Positions 38,984-47,484 of a stretch of 64,000 nt of DNA are shown piece after piece. The position numbers and the translations under genes are program-made. Origin of the DNA: Streptomyces sp. CB01373 (GTDB taxonomy: Bacteria > Actinomycetota > Actinomycetes > Streptomycetales > Streptomycetaceae); NCBI RefSeq assembly GCF_002803075.1, contig NZ_NNBK01000002.1, positions 456,044 through 520,043 of the forward strand, given 5' to 3'. The first letter of the stretch is position 1; each line of letters starts with the position of its first letter. The notes under the pieces are model-generated. The model was not told the DNA's origin, searched no databases, and saw only the letters and a list, made by a program, of their open reading frames with translations.

Positions 38984-40171
38984 TTACGCCGCCGCCAGTT
39001 CCTTCTCCAGCGGTGTGCGGAAGCGCGGTGTGACCCGGGTGGGTCCGAGCCGGCTCTCCAGCTCCTCCGCCTGCCCGGCGATCGCCGCCTCCGCCTCCGC
39101 GCCCAGCCCGTCCCGGTCCAGGATCCGCCAGGCGATCCCGCCGTCGGGGCGCTGGGCCCAGGCCCCGACGACCCGGCCGTTCCACCACACCGTCGGGCCG
39201 ACGTTGCCGCTGCCGTCGAACAGGGCCGGCCGCAGCCGGGGCGCGAGGTACCAGTCCCGCTGCTGCCAGCCCATCGCCGTGGGGTCGAGAGCGGGCAGCA
39301 GGGCCGCCCACGGTTCCTCCGGGCCGGTCACCGGGGCGACGTCGTCCCCAGTGACGTACGCCGTGCCCTCGTCCACCCTCACCTCCCGCGCCCCCGCCGC
39401 GGCCAGCGCCCGCCGCACGTCCGTCACCCGCCACCCCGTCCACCACTTCAGGTCGGCCTCGGTCGCCGGGCCGCAGGCCGCGAGCCAGCGGCGCAGCAGA
39501 TCGCTCTGGGCGGCGGCGACGTCCAGCTCGGGATGCTCGGGCGCGAGAGCCCAGCGGAACTGCGTGGACGTCCAGGAGCCGAGCGGCCGGCCCCGGACCA
39601 CCCTGCCCTCCACGCCCAGGACGCGCAGCAGCCGCGAGGAGACCGTGTGCACGCCCTCGTAGCTCTTCCCGGCCGCGTACGCGAACTGCTCCCGCAGCCG
39701 CGGCTCGTCCTGGGCCAGCTCGACGGCCGTGGCCTGCCCGCGGCGGGCCAGCGCGGCCAGCGCCGACTCCTCGACCTCCTTCAGCCAGGCCGCGTCCGGG
39801 GCGCCCGCCTTCGCCATGTCCTTGATCAGGGCGGCGCGGGCGCGAGCGGCGATGGCGATGCCGGTCGAGGCGTGGACGACGGCGGTCAGCTCGGCCGGGA
39901 AGACGAAGACCGTGTGCCGCATGCCGTGCATCCGCACCAGCGTGCGGTCCTCGTACAGCGCGTGCTCCGTCCGCGCCACCGTTTCGGCCGGGTCGGCCAG
40001 GCGGGCGCCCACGCCCAGGTACACCGTCGCCGGGTCCGTCCCGTGCAGTGCCACCAGCGCCCGGGCGACCTCCTGTGGTGTGCTCGCCCGCGTCCCGGCG
40101 GCCAGCCGGTGCCGCAGGGCCAGCCTGGCCCGCCGCTCCGCCACGTCGATGTACCGGGGTTCCTCGCTCAT
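38984..40171 (-). CDS. AlkZ-like winged-helix DNA-binding protein
   Basis: The 395-residue protein belongs to the HTH_42/AlkZ family. It opens with RRARLALRHRLAAGTRASTP, then VALHGTDPATVYLGVGARL, and has the tandem winged-helix body with SWTSTQFRWALAPEHPELD and GWQQRDWYLAPRLRPALFDG. AZL from Streptomyces is a DNA glycosylase that unhooks azinomycin crosslinks; many family members are orphans whose lesion is unknown. No natural-product cluster is adjacent, so a general repair role is as likely. The ATG at 40171 is preceded by GGAG; the longer frame begins at 40225. Confidence 0.78.
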   Translation of the reverse strand: MSEEPRYIDVAERRARLALRHRLAAGTRASTPQEVARALVALHGTDPATVYLGVGARLADPAETVARTEHALYEDRTLVRMHGMRHTVFVFPAELTAVVHASTGIAIAARARAALIKDMAKAGAPDAAWLKEVEESALAALARRGQATAVELAQDEPRLREQFAYAAGKSYEGVHTVSSRLLRVLGVEGRVVRGRPLGSWTSTQFRWALAPEHPELDVAAAQSDLLRRWLAACGPATEADLKWWTGWRVTDVRRALAAAGAREVRVDEGTAYVTGDDVAPVTGPEEPWAALLPALDPTAMGWQQRDWYLAPRLRPALFDGSGNVGPTVWWNGRVVGAWAQRPDGGIAWRILDRDGLGAEAEAAIAGQAEELESRLGPTRVTPRFRTPLEKELAAA

Positions 40172-40255
40172 GAGATCTCCGCCCGTAGTCACGCCTGACC
40201 GCATCCTCCCCGACACCACTGACACCGGCTCCGTCCCGCCGGCGCCGAAGCGGCC

Positions 40256-41890
40256 TCAGCCGTACCGTTCCATCAGCCCGTCCACGTATGCCTGCAGCCG
40301 GTCTCCCAGTACCTCCGCGGTGAGGTCGGTCCGCCCGAGTTCGCGCCACGGACCGGCGAGTCCGGCCGCGTCGGGGGCGTAATGGAGGGCGTCGAGCATC
40401 CGCCAGTACAGGTGGTCCGGGCCGTCGGCGAGCGGACGTCCGCCGTGGGCCTCGTAGCGGTCCCGGAAACCCAGGCCGTGTTCGGGGCCGTGCAGCAGCG
40501 CGAGAGCCGTCGAGCAGTGCGCCACGTCGAGGTCGGCGGGACCCCACGAGGTCTCCACCCAGTCGACGACACCGCTGATCCGCAGATCGTCGCCCGCTCC
40601 GGTGAACAGCACGTTCCCGGGGTGGAAGTCGCGGTGCAGGAAGCAGCCCTCGTACTCCGGAGGCTCACGGCGGAGCACGTCCACCGCGCGCTCCCACAGC
40701 GCACCCGGCCGGGCACGCACCCGCTCCGGTGACGTCCACGCCTGGTACCGCCGCGGGCGTTCGTCCGGCACGACACCGTGGATCCGTACGAGCTGCGCCG
40801 CCAGCAGGTCCAGCCGCGCGGCCAGGTCCTCGTGGTCGACCCGCACCCGGCCCGCGAGCCGCGACATCAGCAGAGAGGGGTGGTCGCAGTGCTCCGCGTC
40901 GGCGTCGACGGCGACGGGCGCCGGTGCCGGGATGCCGTCCTGGCCGGCCAGCAGGCCCAGGACGGCGGCCTCGCGGGTGAGCAGTCCGGGCGCGTGGCGC
41001 CGGAAGAAGGGCTTGACGAAGGTCCGCAGCACCAGGCCGGTGCCGTCGTCGAGGGCGAGCGCGCGCATCTGCGAGCTCGAACCGCCGCGCAGCAGGGTGG
41101 TGCCGCGTACGGTGCGGTCCTGCGGCAGTTGCTTGGCCACCCACGCCTTCGTCGCCGTCCAGCCGCCCTCGCCCAGCCCCGTCAGCACCGCGTCCACGAA
41201 GTCCCGCCGGTCGCCGGCGTGGTCGCGGAGCCACAGCCCCAGCTTGTGCCCGGCGTCGGGGAGTTCGAGCCGGGTGAACTGGGCGCGGGTGCTCAGCGCG
41301 TCCTGGACGGCCTCGGTGACGGGCGGCGGGATGACGGTGTCCGTGCCGGGCACGGCGAGCACCGCCCGGCCCTCGTAGGCGCGCAGTACGTCGAGTGCGG
41401 AGGCCGCACGCCAGCCGCCGGGCCGGCGGATGATCTCGCTGAACCGTCCGTTCCCCGTGCCGAACGGCACGTCCCAGGCCTCGTCGGCGTAGACGGCCGG
41501 CGCGCACAGGCCGAGCGCCACCACCCGCTCCCCGTAGTGCCGGGCCAGGTCGGCCACGGTCTGGCCGCTCATGCTGAACCCGACCAGGATCAGCGGACCG
41601 CCCGCCGGCACCTGGGCGTCGATCACGGCAACCGCCTGCTCGAAGCGCCGGCGCAGGCTCAACTCCCGCAGCGCGCCGGTGCTCTCCCCGTGCCCCGAGA
41701 AGTCGAACGCGACACCGCGGCAGCCACGGGCGACGAACTCGGCGAGCAGCGTTAGCAGCCGCCGCGCATCGCCGTTGCCCGCACCGTGCAGCAGCACGAC
41801 GGTGGGCAGGTCCGCGCCGCCGTCGCCGCCGTACACGCCGCTGAGCCGTTCGCCGTCGTGGTCGTGGCCGAAGGAGGAGAGCTCGCTCAT
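40256..41890 (-). CDS. fusion of an alpha/beta hydrolase and an APH-like kinase
   Basis: The 544-residue protein joins two enzymes. Residues 20-240 are an alpha/beta hydrolase with VVLLHGAGNGD, FDFSGHGEST, nucleophile Ser106 in VGFSMSGQ, Asp184 in VPGTDTVIP and His215 in PDAGHKLGLW. Residues 265-535 are an aminoglycoside-phosphotransferase-like kinase with FLHRDFHPGNVLF (catalytic H419/D421, N426) and VVDWVETSWGPADLD (metal Asp443). Both active sites look intact. The two activities may act on one substrate. No frameshift is needed to join them. The substrate is unknown and could be an antibiotic or a sugar/lipid metabolite. Confidence 0.85.
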   Translation of the reverse strand: MSELSSFGHDHDGERLSGVYGGDGGADLPTVVLLHGAGNGDARRLLTLLAEFVARGCRGVAFDFSGHGESTGALRELSLRRRFEQAVAVIDAQVPAGGPLILVGFSMSGQTVADLARHYGERVVALGLCAPAVYADEAWDVPFGTGNGRFSEIIRRPGGWRAASALDVLRAYEGRAVLAVPGTDTVIPPPVTEAVQDALSTRAQFTRLELPDAGHKLGLWLRDHAGDRRDFVDAVLTGLGEGGWTATKAWVAKQLPQDRTVRGTTLLRGGSSSQMRALALDDGTGLVLRTFVKPFFRRHAPGLLTREAAVLGLLAGQDGIPAPAPVAVDADAEHCDHPSLLMSRLAGRVRVDHEDLAARLDLLAAQLVRIHGVVPDERPRRYQAWTSPERVRARPGALWERAVDVLRREPPEYEGCFLHRDFHPGNVLFTGAGDDLRISGVVDWVETSWGPADLDVAHCSTALALLHGPEHGLGFRDRYEAHGGRPLADGPDHLYWRMLDALHYAPDAAGLAGPWRELGRTDLTAEVLGDRLQAYVDGLMERYG

Positions 41891-41977
41891 CCCGCCATTC
41901 ACTCACGGCGCCCGCACGGATCGTGGCCATCCGGCCACACCGGAGCAGCGGGCACCGCTCCTGCGCCGGGGCCGCGG

Positions 41978-42562
41978 TCACAGGCCGGGGGCGCCCCACA
42001 CCGGGAACCAGCGGCTCAGGTCCTGTTCGATGCGCAGGTCGTCGGCCAGGGCCGCCTTCACCCGGAGTTCCAGCGGGTTGTCGCGCCGCTGCGCCTGGCC
42101 GGCCAGTGGCGCGAACGGGTAGAAGGTGCCCCGTTTGTAGAGGTACACCAGCGCCAGCCGCCGGTCGGCGTCGTCGTGGAAGCCGGCCAGGGAGCACAGG
42201 AGCTGCGGGCCGAAGCCGTTGACCTCCATGGCGCTGTTCACCGCGTGCAGATCGTTGACCAGATCCGGGAGCTGGTCCGGGCTGCGGCGGGAGACCAGCC
42301 AGGAGTAGCCGTAGGAGTCCTGGGACAGCTCGACGGGCGGCCCTTCGCGGTCGGCGTCCGCGTCCAGCAGGGCCTGGACCTCGCGGTGCGTCTGCTCGAA
42401 GGCGGCACCCTCGACCGTGGCGAAGCACACCGCGCCCTGCCCGGTCGGGGTGAAGCCGGCCGCCGCCTCCAGGGTCAGGGCCGCCGACGGCAGCCCGAAG
42501 AGCTGGTCCAGGTCGGGCAGGGCGGGTTTGGTGCGGCCGAGCAGAATGTCCAGGAGCCCCAT
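41978..42562 (-). CDS. pspAB: PspAB-like protein downstream of htpX
   Basis: The 194-residue soluble protein (MGLLDILLGRTKPALPDLDQ, then SYGYSWLVSRRSPDQLPDL and VYLYKRGTFYPFAPL) matches what is annotated in actinobacteria as PspA-associated protein PspAB. Its ATG is two bases after the htpX stop on the same strand, so the two are one operon. The link implies a role in envelope stress, with HtpX degrading damaged membrane proteins. Biochemical function is unknown. The name rests on context plus family resemblance. Confidence 0.68.
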   Translation of the reverse strand: MGLLDILLGRTKPALPDLDQLFGLPSAALTLEAAAGFTPTGQGAVCFATVEGAAFEQTHREVQALLDADADREGPPVELSQDSYGYSWLVSRRSPDQLPDLVNDLHAVNSAMEVNGFGPQLLCSLAGFHDDADRRLALVYLYKRGTFYPFAPLAGQAQRRDNPLELRVKAALADDLRIEQDLSRWFPVWGAPGL

Positions 42563-42564
42563 CC

Positions 42565-43488
42565 TCAGCCCGCCTTCCCCGGCGTCGCGGCCTCACCCAG
42601 CTCGGCGGAGATCCGCGCCAGCTCCTCCAGCCGCCGTTCCAGGGTCGGGTGGGTGGAGAACAGCCGGGAGATGCCGGGCTCGGCGCCCAGCGCCGGAGTG
42701 AAGTAGAAGGCGTTGAAGGCCTGCGCGGTGCGCAGGTCCTCGGACGGGATCCGGCCGATGTCGCCGGTCACCTTGGTGAGCGCGGAGGCCAGCGCCGAGG
42801 GCCGGCCGGTCAGCAGCGCCGCCGCCCGGTCCGCGGCCAGCTCCCGGTACCGGGACAGCGCCCGGATCAGCAGGAAGCTGATCGCGTACACGGCCGCCGA
42901 GACGCCCATCACCATGGCGAACAGGGCAAGGGTGTTCTGGTCCTTGCGCCCGCGCCCGCCGAACAGCTCCGAGTAGAAGGCGAACCGTACGACCAGGCCC
43001 GCGACCACCCCGAGGAAGGAGGCCACCGTGATCACGGCGACGTCCTTGTGCGCCACGTGCGACAGCTCGTGCGCGAGCACGCCCTCGAGCTCGGCCGGTT
43101 CCAGCCGCCGCAGCAGTCCCGTGGTCACGCACACCACGGCGTTGTCCGGGTTCCGCCCGGTCGCGAATGCATTCGGCATGTCCATGCTGGACACGGCGAC
43201 GGTGGGCTTGGGCATGTCCGCCATGGCGCACAACCGGTCGACCACCGCGTGGAGCTGGGGATACTCCTCCCGCTCCACCACCTGGCCGTGCATCGCGAAC
43301 AGGGCGATCCGGTCGGAGAACCAGTACTGGGCGCCGAGCACGCAGGCCGCGATCACCACGACCAGCACCCAGGACTTCAGCAGCACGATCAGCACGGCCA
43401 CGAACGCCACGTAGAGCAACCCGAGCAGGAACAGCGTGACCCCCATGCGCACGGTCAGCCGTCGGTCGCTCCGGAAGCGGCTCTGCAT
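42565..43488 (-). CDS. htpX: membrane zinc metalloprotease HtpX
   Basis: The 307-residue M48-family protease has two N-terminal membrane helices (16-36 and 39-53), the zinc motif HELSHV at 140-145 (ELEGVLAHELSH), and a second pair of helices (about 155-175 and 190-215). It also carries a downstream glutamate motif (RELAADRAAALLTGRP). It cleaves misfolded membrane proteins in the cytoplasmic membrane. The motif SSMDMPNAFATGRNPDNA is a HtpX signature. The gene is followed two bases later by pspAB. The ATG at 43488 starts just before the first helix. Confidence 0.92.
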   Translation of the reverse strand: MQSRFRSDRRLTVRMGVTLFLLGLLYVAFVAVLIVLLKSWVLVVVIAACVLGAQYWFSDRIALFAMHGQVVEREEYPQLHAVVDRLCAMADMPKPTVAVSSMDMPNAFATGRNPDNAVVCVTTGLLRRLEPAELEGVLAHELSHVAHKDVAVITVASFLGVVAGLVVRFAFYSELFGGRGRKDQNTLALFAMVMGVSAAVYAISFLLIRALSRYRELAADRAAALLTGRPSALASALTKVTGDIGRIPSEDLRTAQAFNAFYFTPALGAEPGISRLFSTHPTLERRLEELARISAELGEAATPGKAG

Positions 43489-43649
43489 CTTGCATCACCC
43501 CGCAGTCAGGCACTCGTCCCGCCATCCAGTGTGCACCTGCGGATGCCCATGAAGCGGTCCTGATCAGCTCCAGGACCGGCAAAAGCCGCCTGTGACCCCG
43601 TGTGCGCGCGGGGTGAGCGCGCGCAGGCCCCGGGACTCGGCGAAAGGCC

Positions 43650-43907
43650 TCAGAGGTAGCCGTGTGTACGGCCGTAGCCGAGCAGCACGATCACCGCGGC
43701 GATGCAGCCGAGTACCAGGACCGTGGATATCCACGGGGAGCGGCGCGGGGCGACCGGGTCCGGGTCGGCGCGGAACGGGACCGGCCCCGGCGGGTTGTCC
43801 TTCCAGCGCGCGGCGAGCATCCGGGCGCGGGCGGACGGCTCCTTGTGCTCGGCGGCACGCGCCCACCGGTGATCGAACTCCCGCTCAAGGTCGTCGTGCT
43901 CGGTCAT
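43650..43907 (-). CDS. small membrane protein, 85 residues
   Basis: The protein has an acidic/basic cytoplasmic part (MTEHDDLEREFDHRWARAAE, ARARMLAARWKDNPPGPVPF) and one C-terminal transmembrane helix (WISTVLVLGCIAAVIVLLGY). I chose ATG 43907, which removes a 35-residue noise extension. GGTAACGGGGATG-type spacing gives a weak ribosome site. It resembles the small single-pass hypothetical proteins common in Streptomyces; the role is unknown. Confidence 0.65.
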   Translation of the reverse strand: MTEHDDLEREFDHRWARAAEHKEPSARARMLAARWKDNPPGPVPFRADPDPVAPRRSPWISTVLVLGCIAAVIVLLGYGRTHGYL

Positions 43908-44249
43908 CCCCGTTACCTCTCCGGTCCTTATCCGTCCTTGATGCCGACGAGGAATCATCCCCTGACCACGTGAGCGCTGTGAAGCGATCGTCGCTGTGAG
44001 GCGATCGCTCAAGATGCTGCGCGCCCGCCGGGAAGCTAGCCTCTATGGGTGAGGGCGGCGGTCCGGGAACAGGACCGGCGTCGACCAAAGACCCTGCTCA
44101 CGGGGCTGACAGCGCGACCGCGCGGGCCCTGCCGCCTGTACCCACGCGGCAACACCTACGACCGCGCCGCCGAACCCTTTCCGGCTGCGGCCGCGGCCAT
44201 TCTTCTCGTGCCCGAACCCGCACGAGGGGATGGAAAGGAAGGTATTCCC
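43908..44249. other. promoter-bearing stretch between divergent small genes
   Basis: About 340 bases separate the membrane protein gene from the Gly/Tyr-rich protein. No gene is convincing here; a plus-strand frame extends from 44049 but is Pro/Arg-rich until ATG 44250. Promoters for both genes must lie within it; I see no clear palindrome. Confidence 0.4.
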
Positions 44250-44570
44250 ATGAAAGCACAGCGTGCAAGGCGTCTCTTCGCAATGTCCGCCGTCGGTGTT
44301 CTGATGGCGGCCGGCACCGCCCTCGGTGCGGCGGGCACGGCCTCGGCAGCGACCCCGGCCGCGGCTCCGGTTCATGTCTCCACCGCCTCCACCAGCCTCA
44401 CCCACGGCGGCGGCTGGGGCTGCGGTTGGTGGTCCCGCTGGTGCGGCGGCGGTTTCGGCCGCGGCGGCTTCTTCGGCCCCGGCTACGGCGGTTTCGGCGG
44501 CTACGGCGGCTACGGCGGCTACGGCGGCTACGGCTTCGGCGGTGGCCCGGTGGTGGTCGTGGTCCGCTGA
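44250..44570 (+). CDS. secreted Gly/Tyr-rich low-complexity protein
   Basis: The 106-residue protein has a signal peptide (MKAQRARRLFAMSAVGVLMA to about residue 34, AGTASAA). Its mature region is almost only Gly, Tyr, Phe and Trp: GGGWGCGWWSRWCGGGFGRG, then GYGGFGGYGGYGGYGGYGF. Two cysteines are present. Such compositions resemble structural or phase-separating proteins. AAGGAAGG precedes the ATG at 44250. It ends at a strong terminator. I know no Streptomyces function for it. Confidence 0.75.
   Translation: MKAQRARRLFAMSAVGVLMAAGTALGAAGTASAATPAAAPVHVSTASTSLTHGGGWGCGWWSRWCGGGFGRGGFFGPGYGGFGGYGGYGGYGGYGFGGGPVVVVVR
44480..44540 (+). repeat. 9-base coding repeat (GGCGGCTAC)
   Basis: Consecutive copies of GGCGGCTAC and one GGCGGTTTC variant encode the GGY repeats of the secreted low-complexity protein. 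The array may vary in copy number between strains. Confidence 0.7.
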
Positions 44571-44586
44571 CGGCACCACGACCAAG

Positions 44587-44614
44587 GGCCGCCCCCCGGC
44601 ACCGGGGGGCGGCC
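44587..44614 (+). terminator. terminator behind the Gly/Tyr-rich gene
   Basis: GGCCGCCCCCCGG and CCGGGGGGCGGCC pair perfectly around a CA loop, 16 bases after the stop codon. Confidence 0.85.
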
Positions 44615-44682
44615 CTCCGGTGTCCCTGGCGTTCGAGGAGTTCACGATCCTGGCTGGATTACCTCTCTCCTTGTTGTTGAAC

Positions 44683-44723
44683 ACTCAAGTAATTTGAGTC
44701 GGGTCAGCCCGGGCCACCGGGCT
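44683..44723 (+). promoter_or_regulatory. palindrome and hairpin upstream of the crystallin-like gene
   Basis: ACTCAA (44683-44688) and TTGAGT (44694-44699) form a 17-bp AT-rich palindrome, unusual in this GC-rich DNA. AGCCCGG (44706-44712) and CCGGGCT (44717-44723) form a second repeat. Both lie 55-95 bases before the ATG at 44778, where an operator or a leader structure would be expected. Confidence 0.45.
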
Positions 44724-44777
44724 CGCAGGTTTCCTGCCTGACATTTCTGAGATGCGATGAGAAGTGAGGTAACGCGA

Positions 44778-45143
44778 ATGAAGACGAACCACCGGCGTGT
44801 GAGCAGGGTCGCCGTCGCCACCGCCGCCGCGGCCCTGTGTCTGGCCGGAGCGGGCCAGGCACAGGCCGCCACGCTCGGCAGCATCACCTTCTACACGGGG
44901 GCCGACCAGACCGGAACCGCCGTCCGGCTCGACCTCGAGAAGGTCGACGTGTGCCAGGAACTCACCACCCCGGTCCGATCCTTCTTCGCCGCGTCGAACC
45001 AGTCCGTGGACGTCTTCTTCAACAAGGGCTGCACGACCGGCGCCCCGGGCCGGACGGGCGACGTGTACTACCGCACGGGCACCCTCGGGCAGGGCAACCT
45101 CCCCTACGACGCCGTCAGTTACCGAATCCGCGCGACCGGCTGA
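44778..45143 (+). CDS. secreted beta/gamma-crystallin-like protein
   Basis: The 121-residue exported protein has a signal peptide of about 30 residues (RVAVATAAAALCLAGAGQAQ, cut near AQA-AT). The mature part has the pattern ITFYTGADQTGTAVRLDL, CQELTTPVRSFFAASNQSVD, VFFNKGCTTG and a final YDAVSYRIR. This two-motif Greek-key layout with cysteines resembles single-domain beta/gamma crystallins and the Streptomyces killer-toxin-like proteins. GAGGT precedes the ATG. A stress or antimicrobial role is possible but not shown. Confidence 0.65.
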   Translation: MKTNHRRVSRVAVATAAAALCLAGAGQAQAATLGSITFYTGADQTGTAVRLDLEKVDVCQELTTPVRSFFAASNQSVDVFFNKGCTTGAPGRTGDVYYRTGTLGQGNLPYDAVSYRIRATG

Positions 45144-45191
45144 CGGACGCGGGTGCCGGGTCCTTGATCCCGGCGCCGCATATTGAAAGAA

Positions 45192-45239
45192 GGCCGTCGG
45201 CCGTGCCCCTCCGGACGAGGAAGAGCACGGCCGACGGCC
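45192..45239. terminator. bidirectional terminator behind glnA
   Basis: GGCCGTCGGCCGTGC (45192-45206) and GCACGGCCGACGGCC (45225-45239) are perfect 15-bp arms with an 18-base loop. It separates the convergent crystallin-like gene and glnA. Confidence 0.85.
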
Positions 45240-45286
45240 CACAGGCGGCCCAGGGGAGCGGAAGCCCGCTCCGACCTGGGGCGATA

Positions 45287-46696
45287 TCACACGTCGAAGT
45301 ACAGCTCGAACTCGTGCGGGTGCGGACGCAGCTGCAGCGGGGCGATCTCGCTCGTGCGCTTGAGGTCGACCCACGTCTCGATCAGGTCGGGCGTGAACAC
45401 GTCGCCCTGGAGCAGGAACTCGTGGTCGGCCTCCAGGGCCTGGAGGACGGCCTCCAGCGAGGTCGGGACCTGGGCGACGTTGGCGTGCTCCTCGGGCGCC
45501 AGCTCGTACAGGTCCTTGTCGATCGGCTCGGCCGGCTCGATCTTGTTCTTGATGCCGTCCAGGCCGGCCAGCAGCAGCGACGCGAAGGCCAGGTACGGGT
45601 TGCCGGAGGCGTCCGGCGCGCGGAACTCCACGCGCTTGGCCTTCGGGTTCGAGCCGGTGATCGGGATGCGCATCGCGGCGGAGCGGTTGCGCTGCGAGTA
45701 CACCAGGTTCACCGGGGCCTCGAAGCCCGGCACCAGGCGGTGGTACGAGTTCACCGTCGGGTTGGTGAACGCGAGCAGCGCCGGGGCGTGCCTGAGGATG
45801 CCGCCGATGTAGTAGCGGGCGGTGTCCGACAGGCCCGCGTAGCCGGCCTCGTCGTAGAACAGCGGCTCGCCACCGCTCCACAGCGACTGGTGCACGTGCA
45901 TGCCCGAGCCGTTGTCACCGAAGATCGGCTTCGGCATGAAGGTCGCCGTCTTGCCGTTGCGCCAGGCGACGTTCTTCACGATGTACTTGAAGAGCTGGAG
46001 GTCGTCGGCGGCGGCGAGCAGCGTGTTGAACCTGTAGTTGATCTCGGCCTGGCCGGCGGTGCCCACCTCGTGGTGCTGGCGCTCGACCTGCAGACCGCTC
46101 TTCGCCAGCTCCAGGGAGATCTCGGCACGCAGGTCGGCGAAGTGGTCGACCGGCGGGACCGGGAAGTAGCCGCCCTTGTAGCGGACCTTGTAGCCGCGGT
46201 TGTTCTCCAGCGCGCCGGTGTTCCAGGCGCCCGCCTCGGAGTCGATGTGGTAGAAGGACTCGTTCTCGGCGGTCCGGAACCGGACGTTGTCGAAGACGTA
46301 GAACTCCGCCTCGGGGCCGAAGAACGCGGTGTCGGCGATCCCGGTGGACGCCAGGTACGCCTCGGCCTTCCTCGCCACGTTCCGCGGGTCACGGGAGTAC
46401 TGCTCACCGGTGATCGGGTCGTGGATGAAGAAGTTGATGTTGAGGGTCTTGTCCCGGCGGAACGGGTCCACCCGCGCGGTGGACAGGTCGGCACGCAGGG
46501 ACATGTCGGACTCGTGGATGGCCTGGAAGCCGCGGATCGAGGACCCGTCGAACGCCTGCTCCTCGTCGGGGTCGAACGCCTCGGCGGGCAACGTGAAGTG
46601 CTGCATGACGCCCGGCAGGTCGCAGAACCGCACGTCGATGAACTTGACGTCCTCGTCCGCGATGTACTTCTTGGCCTCGTCGGCGTTCTGGAACAT
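45287..46696 (-). CDS. glnA: glutamine synthetase I
   Basis: The 469-residue enzyme makes glutamine from glutamate, ammonia and ATP. Motifs of GSI are present: FDGSSIRGF (latch), [11 protein letters not shown], the metal region [17 protein letters not shown] and the glutamate flap. The adenylylation loop [16 protein letters not shown] contains the tyrosine modified by GlnE. Length and the adenylylation site identify the dodecameric GSI-beta type. The ATG at 46696 has GGAGGAGCT upstream. A complete GlnR box precedes it at 46.8 kb, so nitrogen control is expected. glnE is 38 kb away in this window. Confidence 0.96.
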   Translation of the reverse strand: MFQNADEAKKYIADEDVKFIDVRFCDLPGVMQHFTLPAEAFDPDEEQAFDGSSIRGFQAIHESDMSLRADLSTARVDPFRRDKTLNINFFIHDPITGEQYSRDPRNVARKAEAYLASTGIADTAFFGPEAEFYVFDNVRFRTAENESFYHIDSEAGAWNTGALENNRGYKVRYKGGYFPVPPVDHFADLRAEISLELAKSGLQVERQHHEVGTAGQAEINYRFNTLLAAADDLQLFKYIVKNVAWRNGKTATFMPKPIFGDNGSGMHVHQSLWSGGEPLFYDEAGYAGLSDTARYYIGGILRHAPALLAFTNPTVNSYHRLVPGFEAPVNLVYSQRNRSAAMRIPITGSNPKAKRVEFRAPDASGNPYLAFASLLLAGLDGIKNKIEPAEPIDKDLYELAPEEHANVAQVPTSLEAVLQALEADHEFLLQGDVFTPDLIETWVDLKRTSEIAPLQLRPHPHEFELYFDV

Positions 46697-46792
46697 CCAG
46701 CTCCTCCTACTCCCGACCGTCCCGCCGGGGTGGTAGATCGTTGGTGCGGCCGGTGCGGTGGCACACGCTGAGCTCGACCCTAGGGACGGGTG

Positions 46793-46830
46793 ATTTCCCG
46801 GGCGTGACCCATTTGTTTCGCTGAAGTTAA
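46793..46830 (-). promoter_or_regulatory. GlnR box upstream of glnA
   Basis: Read on the minus strand the site is TTAAC-n6-GAAAC-n6-GTCAC-n6-GAAAT, that is, two a-n6-b boxes six bases apart. This is the GlnR operator layout described for S. coelicolor glnA. It lies 97-134 bases upstream of the start codon, and a TAGGGT -10-like hexamer lies downstream near 46780. GlnR should activate glnA under nitrogen limitation. Confidence 0.85.
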
Positions 46831-46905
46831 CCGGCTCGGGTGGCGGTCACGGTCGCGGACACCCCGCCGACCCCCCTGATTCCAGCGTCGCAGTACGGTG
46901 GTCGG

Positions 46906-47373
46906 GTGGACAACAGGCAAGCAATGGGATCATGGCTGTCCGGCCCGCGCGCGGCCATGGAGGACGCCGGCGCGGACTTCGGCCACCGCGGTCAGCAGCT
47001 GGGGCTGCCGGAGCAGGGAGCCGGTTCGATCGCAGGTCCGGGACGGCGGCTCGGCGCCCTGGCCGTCGACTGGGCGCTGTGCCTGTGGATCGCCTACGGC
47101 CTGATCACGCACGGCTATCACCAGGCCACCAGCAACTGGGCGCTGCTCATCTTCCTGGCGCTGGGCGTCCTCACCGTCGGCACGATCGGGTTCACGCCCG
47201 GCAAGCGCCTGTTCGGCCTGCGCGTGGTCGCCCTGGCCACCGGCCGCGTCCAGCCACTGCGCGCCCTGCTGCGCACGGTCCTGCTGTGCCTGGCCGTTCC
47301 CGCCCTGATCTGGGACCGCGACGGCCGCGGCCTGCACGACCGGCTGGCGGGCACGGTGGAGGTCCGCATCTAG
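46906..47373 (+). CDS. RDD-family membrane protein
   Basis: The 155-residue protein is divergent from glnA. It starts VDNRQAMGSWLSGPRAAMED and has an RDD domain with GRRLGALAVDWALCLWIAYG (R...D in helix 1), a second helix (WALLIFLALGVLTVGTIGF), TPGKRLFGLRV, and the terminal WDRDGRGLHDRLAGT motif with conserved D-D. RDD proteins are membrane proteins of unclear transport role. The GTG at 46906 is preferred over the GTG/ATG 22 codons upstream. It lies beside glnA in other Streptomyces as well. Confidence 0.85.
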   Translation: MDNRQAMGSWLSGPRAAMEDAGADFGHRGQQLGLPEQGAGSIAGPGRRLGALAVDWALCLWIAYGLITHGYHQATSNWALLIFLALGVLTVGTIGFTPGKRLFGLRVVALATGRVQPLRALLRTVLLCLAVPALIWDRDGRGLHDRLAGTVEVRI

Positions 47374-47379
47374 AAGCAC

Positions 47380-47402
47380 GCGTACGACGAGGCGTCGTAC
47401 GC
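47380..47402 (+). other. inverted repeat just behind the RDD gene
   Basis: GCGTACGAC (47380-47388) and GTCGTACGC (47394-47402) pair around GAGGC, seven bases after the stop codon. It precedes the larger terminator hairpin and may add to it. Confidence 0.5.
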
Positions 47403-47417
47403 CGAGAGGTGTTCCTT

Positions 47418-47465
47418 ACGACGATGGGGGCGCCCGGAGTGGTCTCCGGGCGCCCCCATCGTCGT
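47418..47465. terminator. 22-bp perfect bidirectional terminator
   Basis: Bases 47418-47439 (ACGACGATGGGGGCGCCCGG and AG) pair without mismatch with 47444-47465 around TGGT. It separates the convergent RDD and DUF4191 genes and is the longest perfect stem in the window. Confidence 0.92.
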
Positions 47466-47484
47466 AGGAGGTGTCTGAGCGGTG

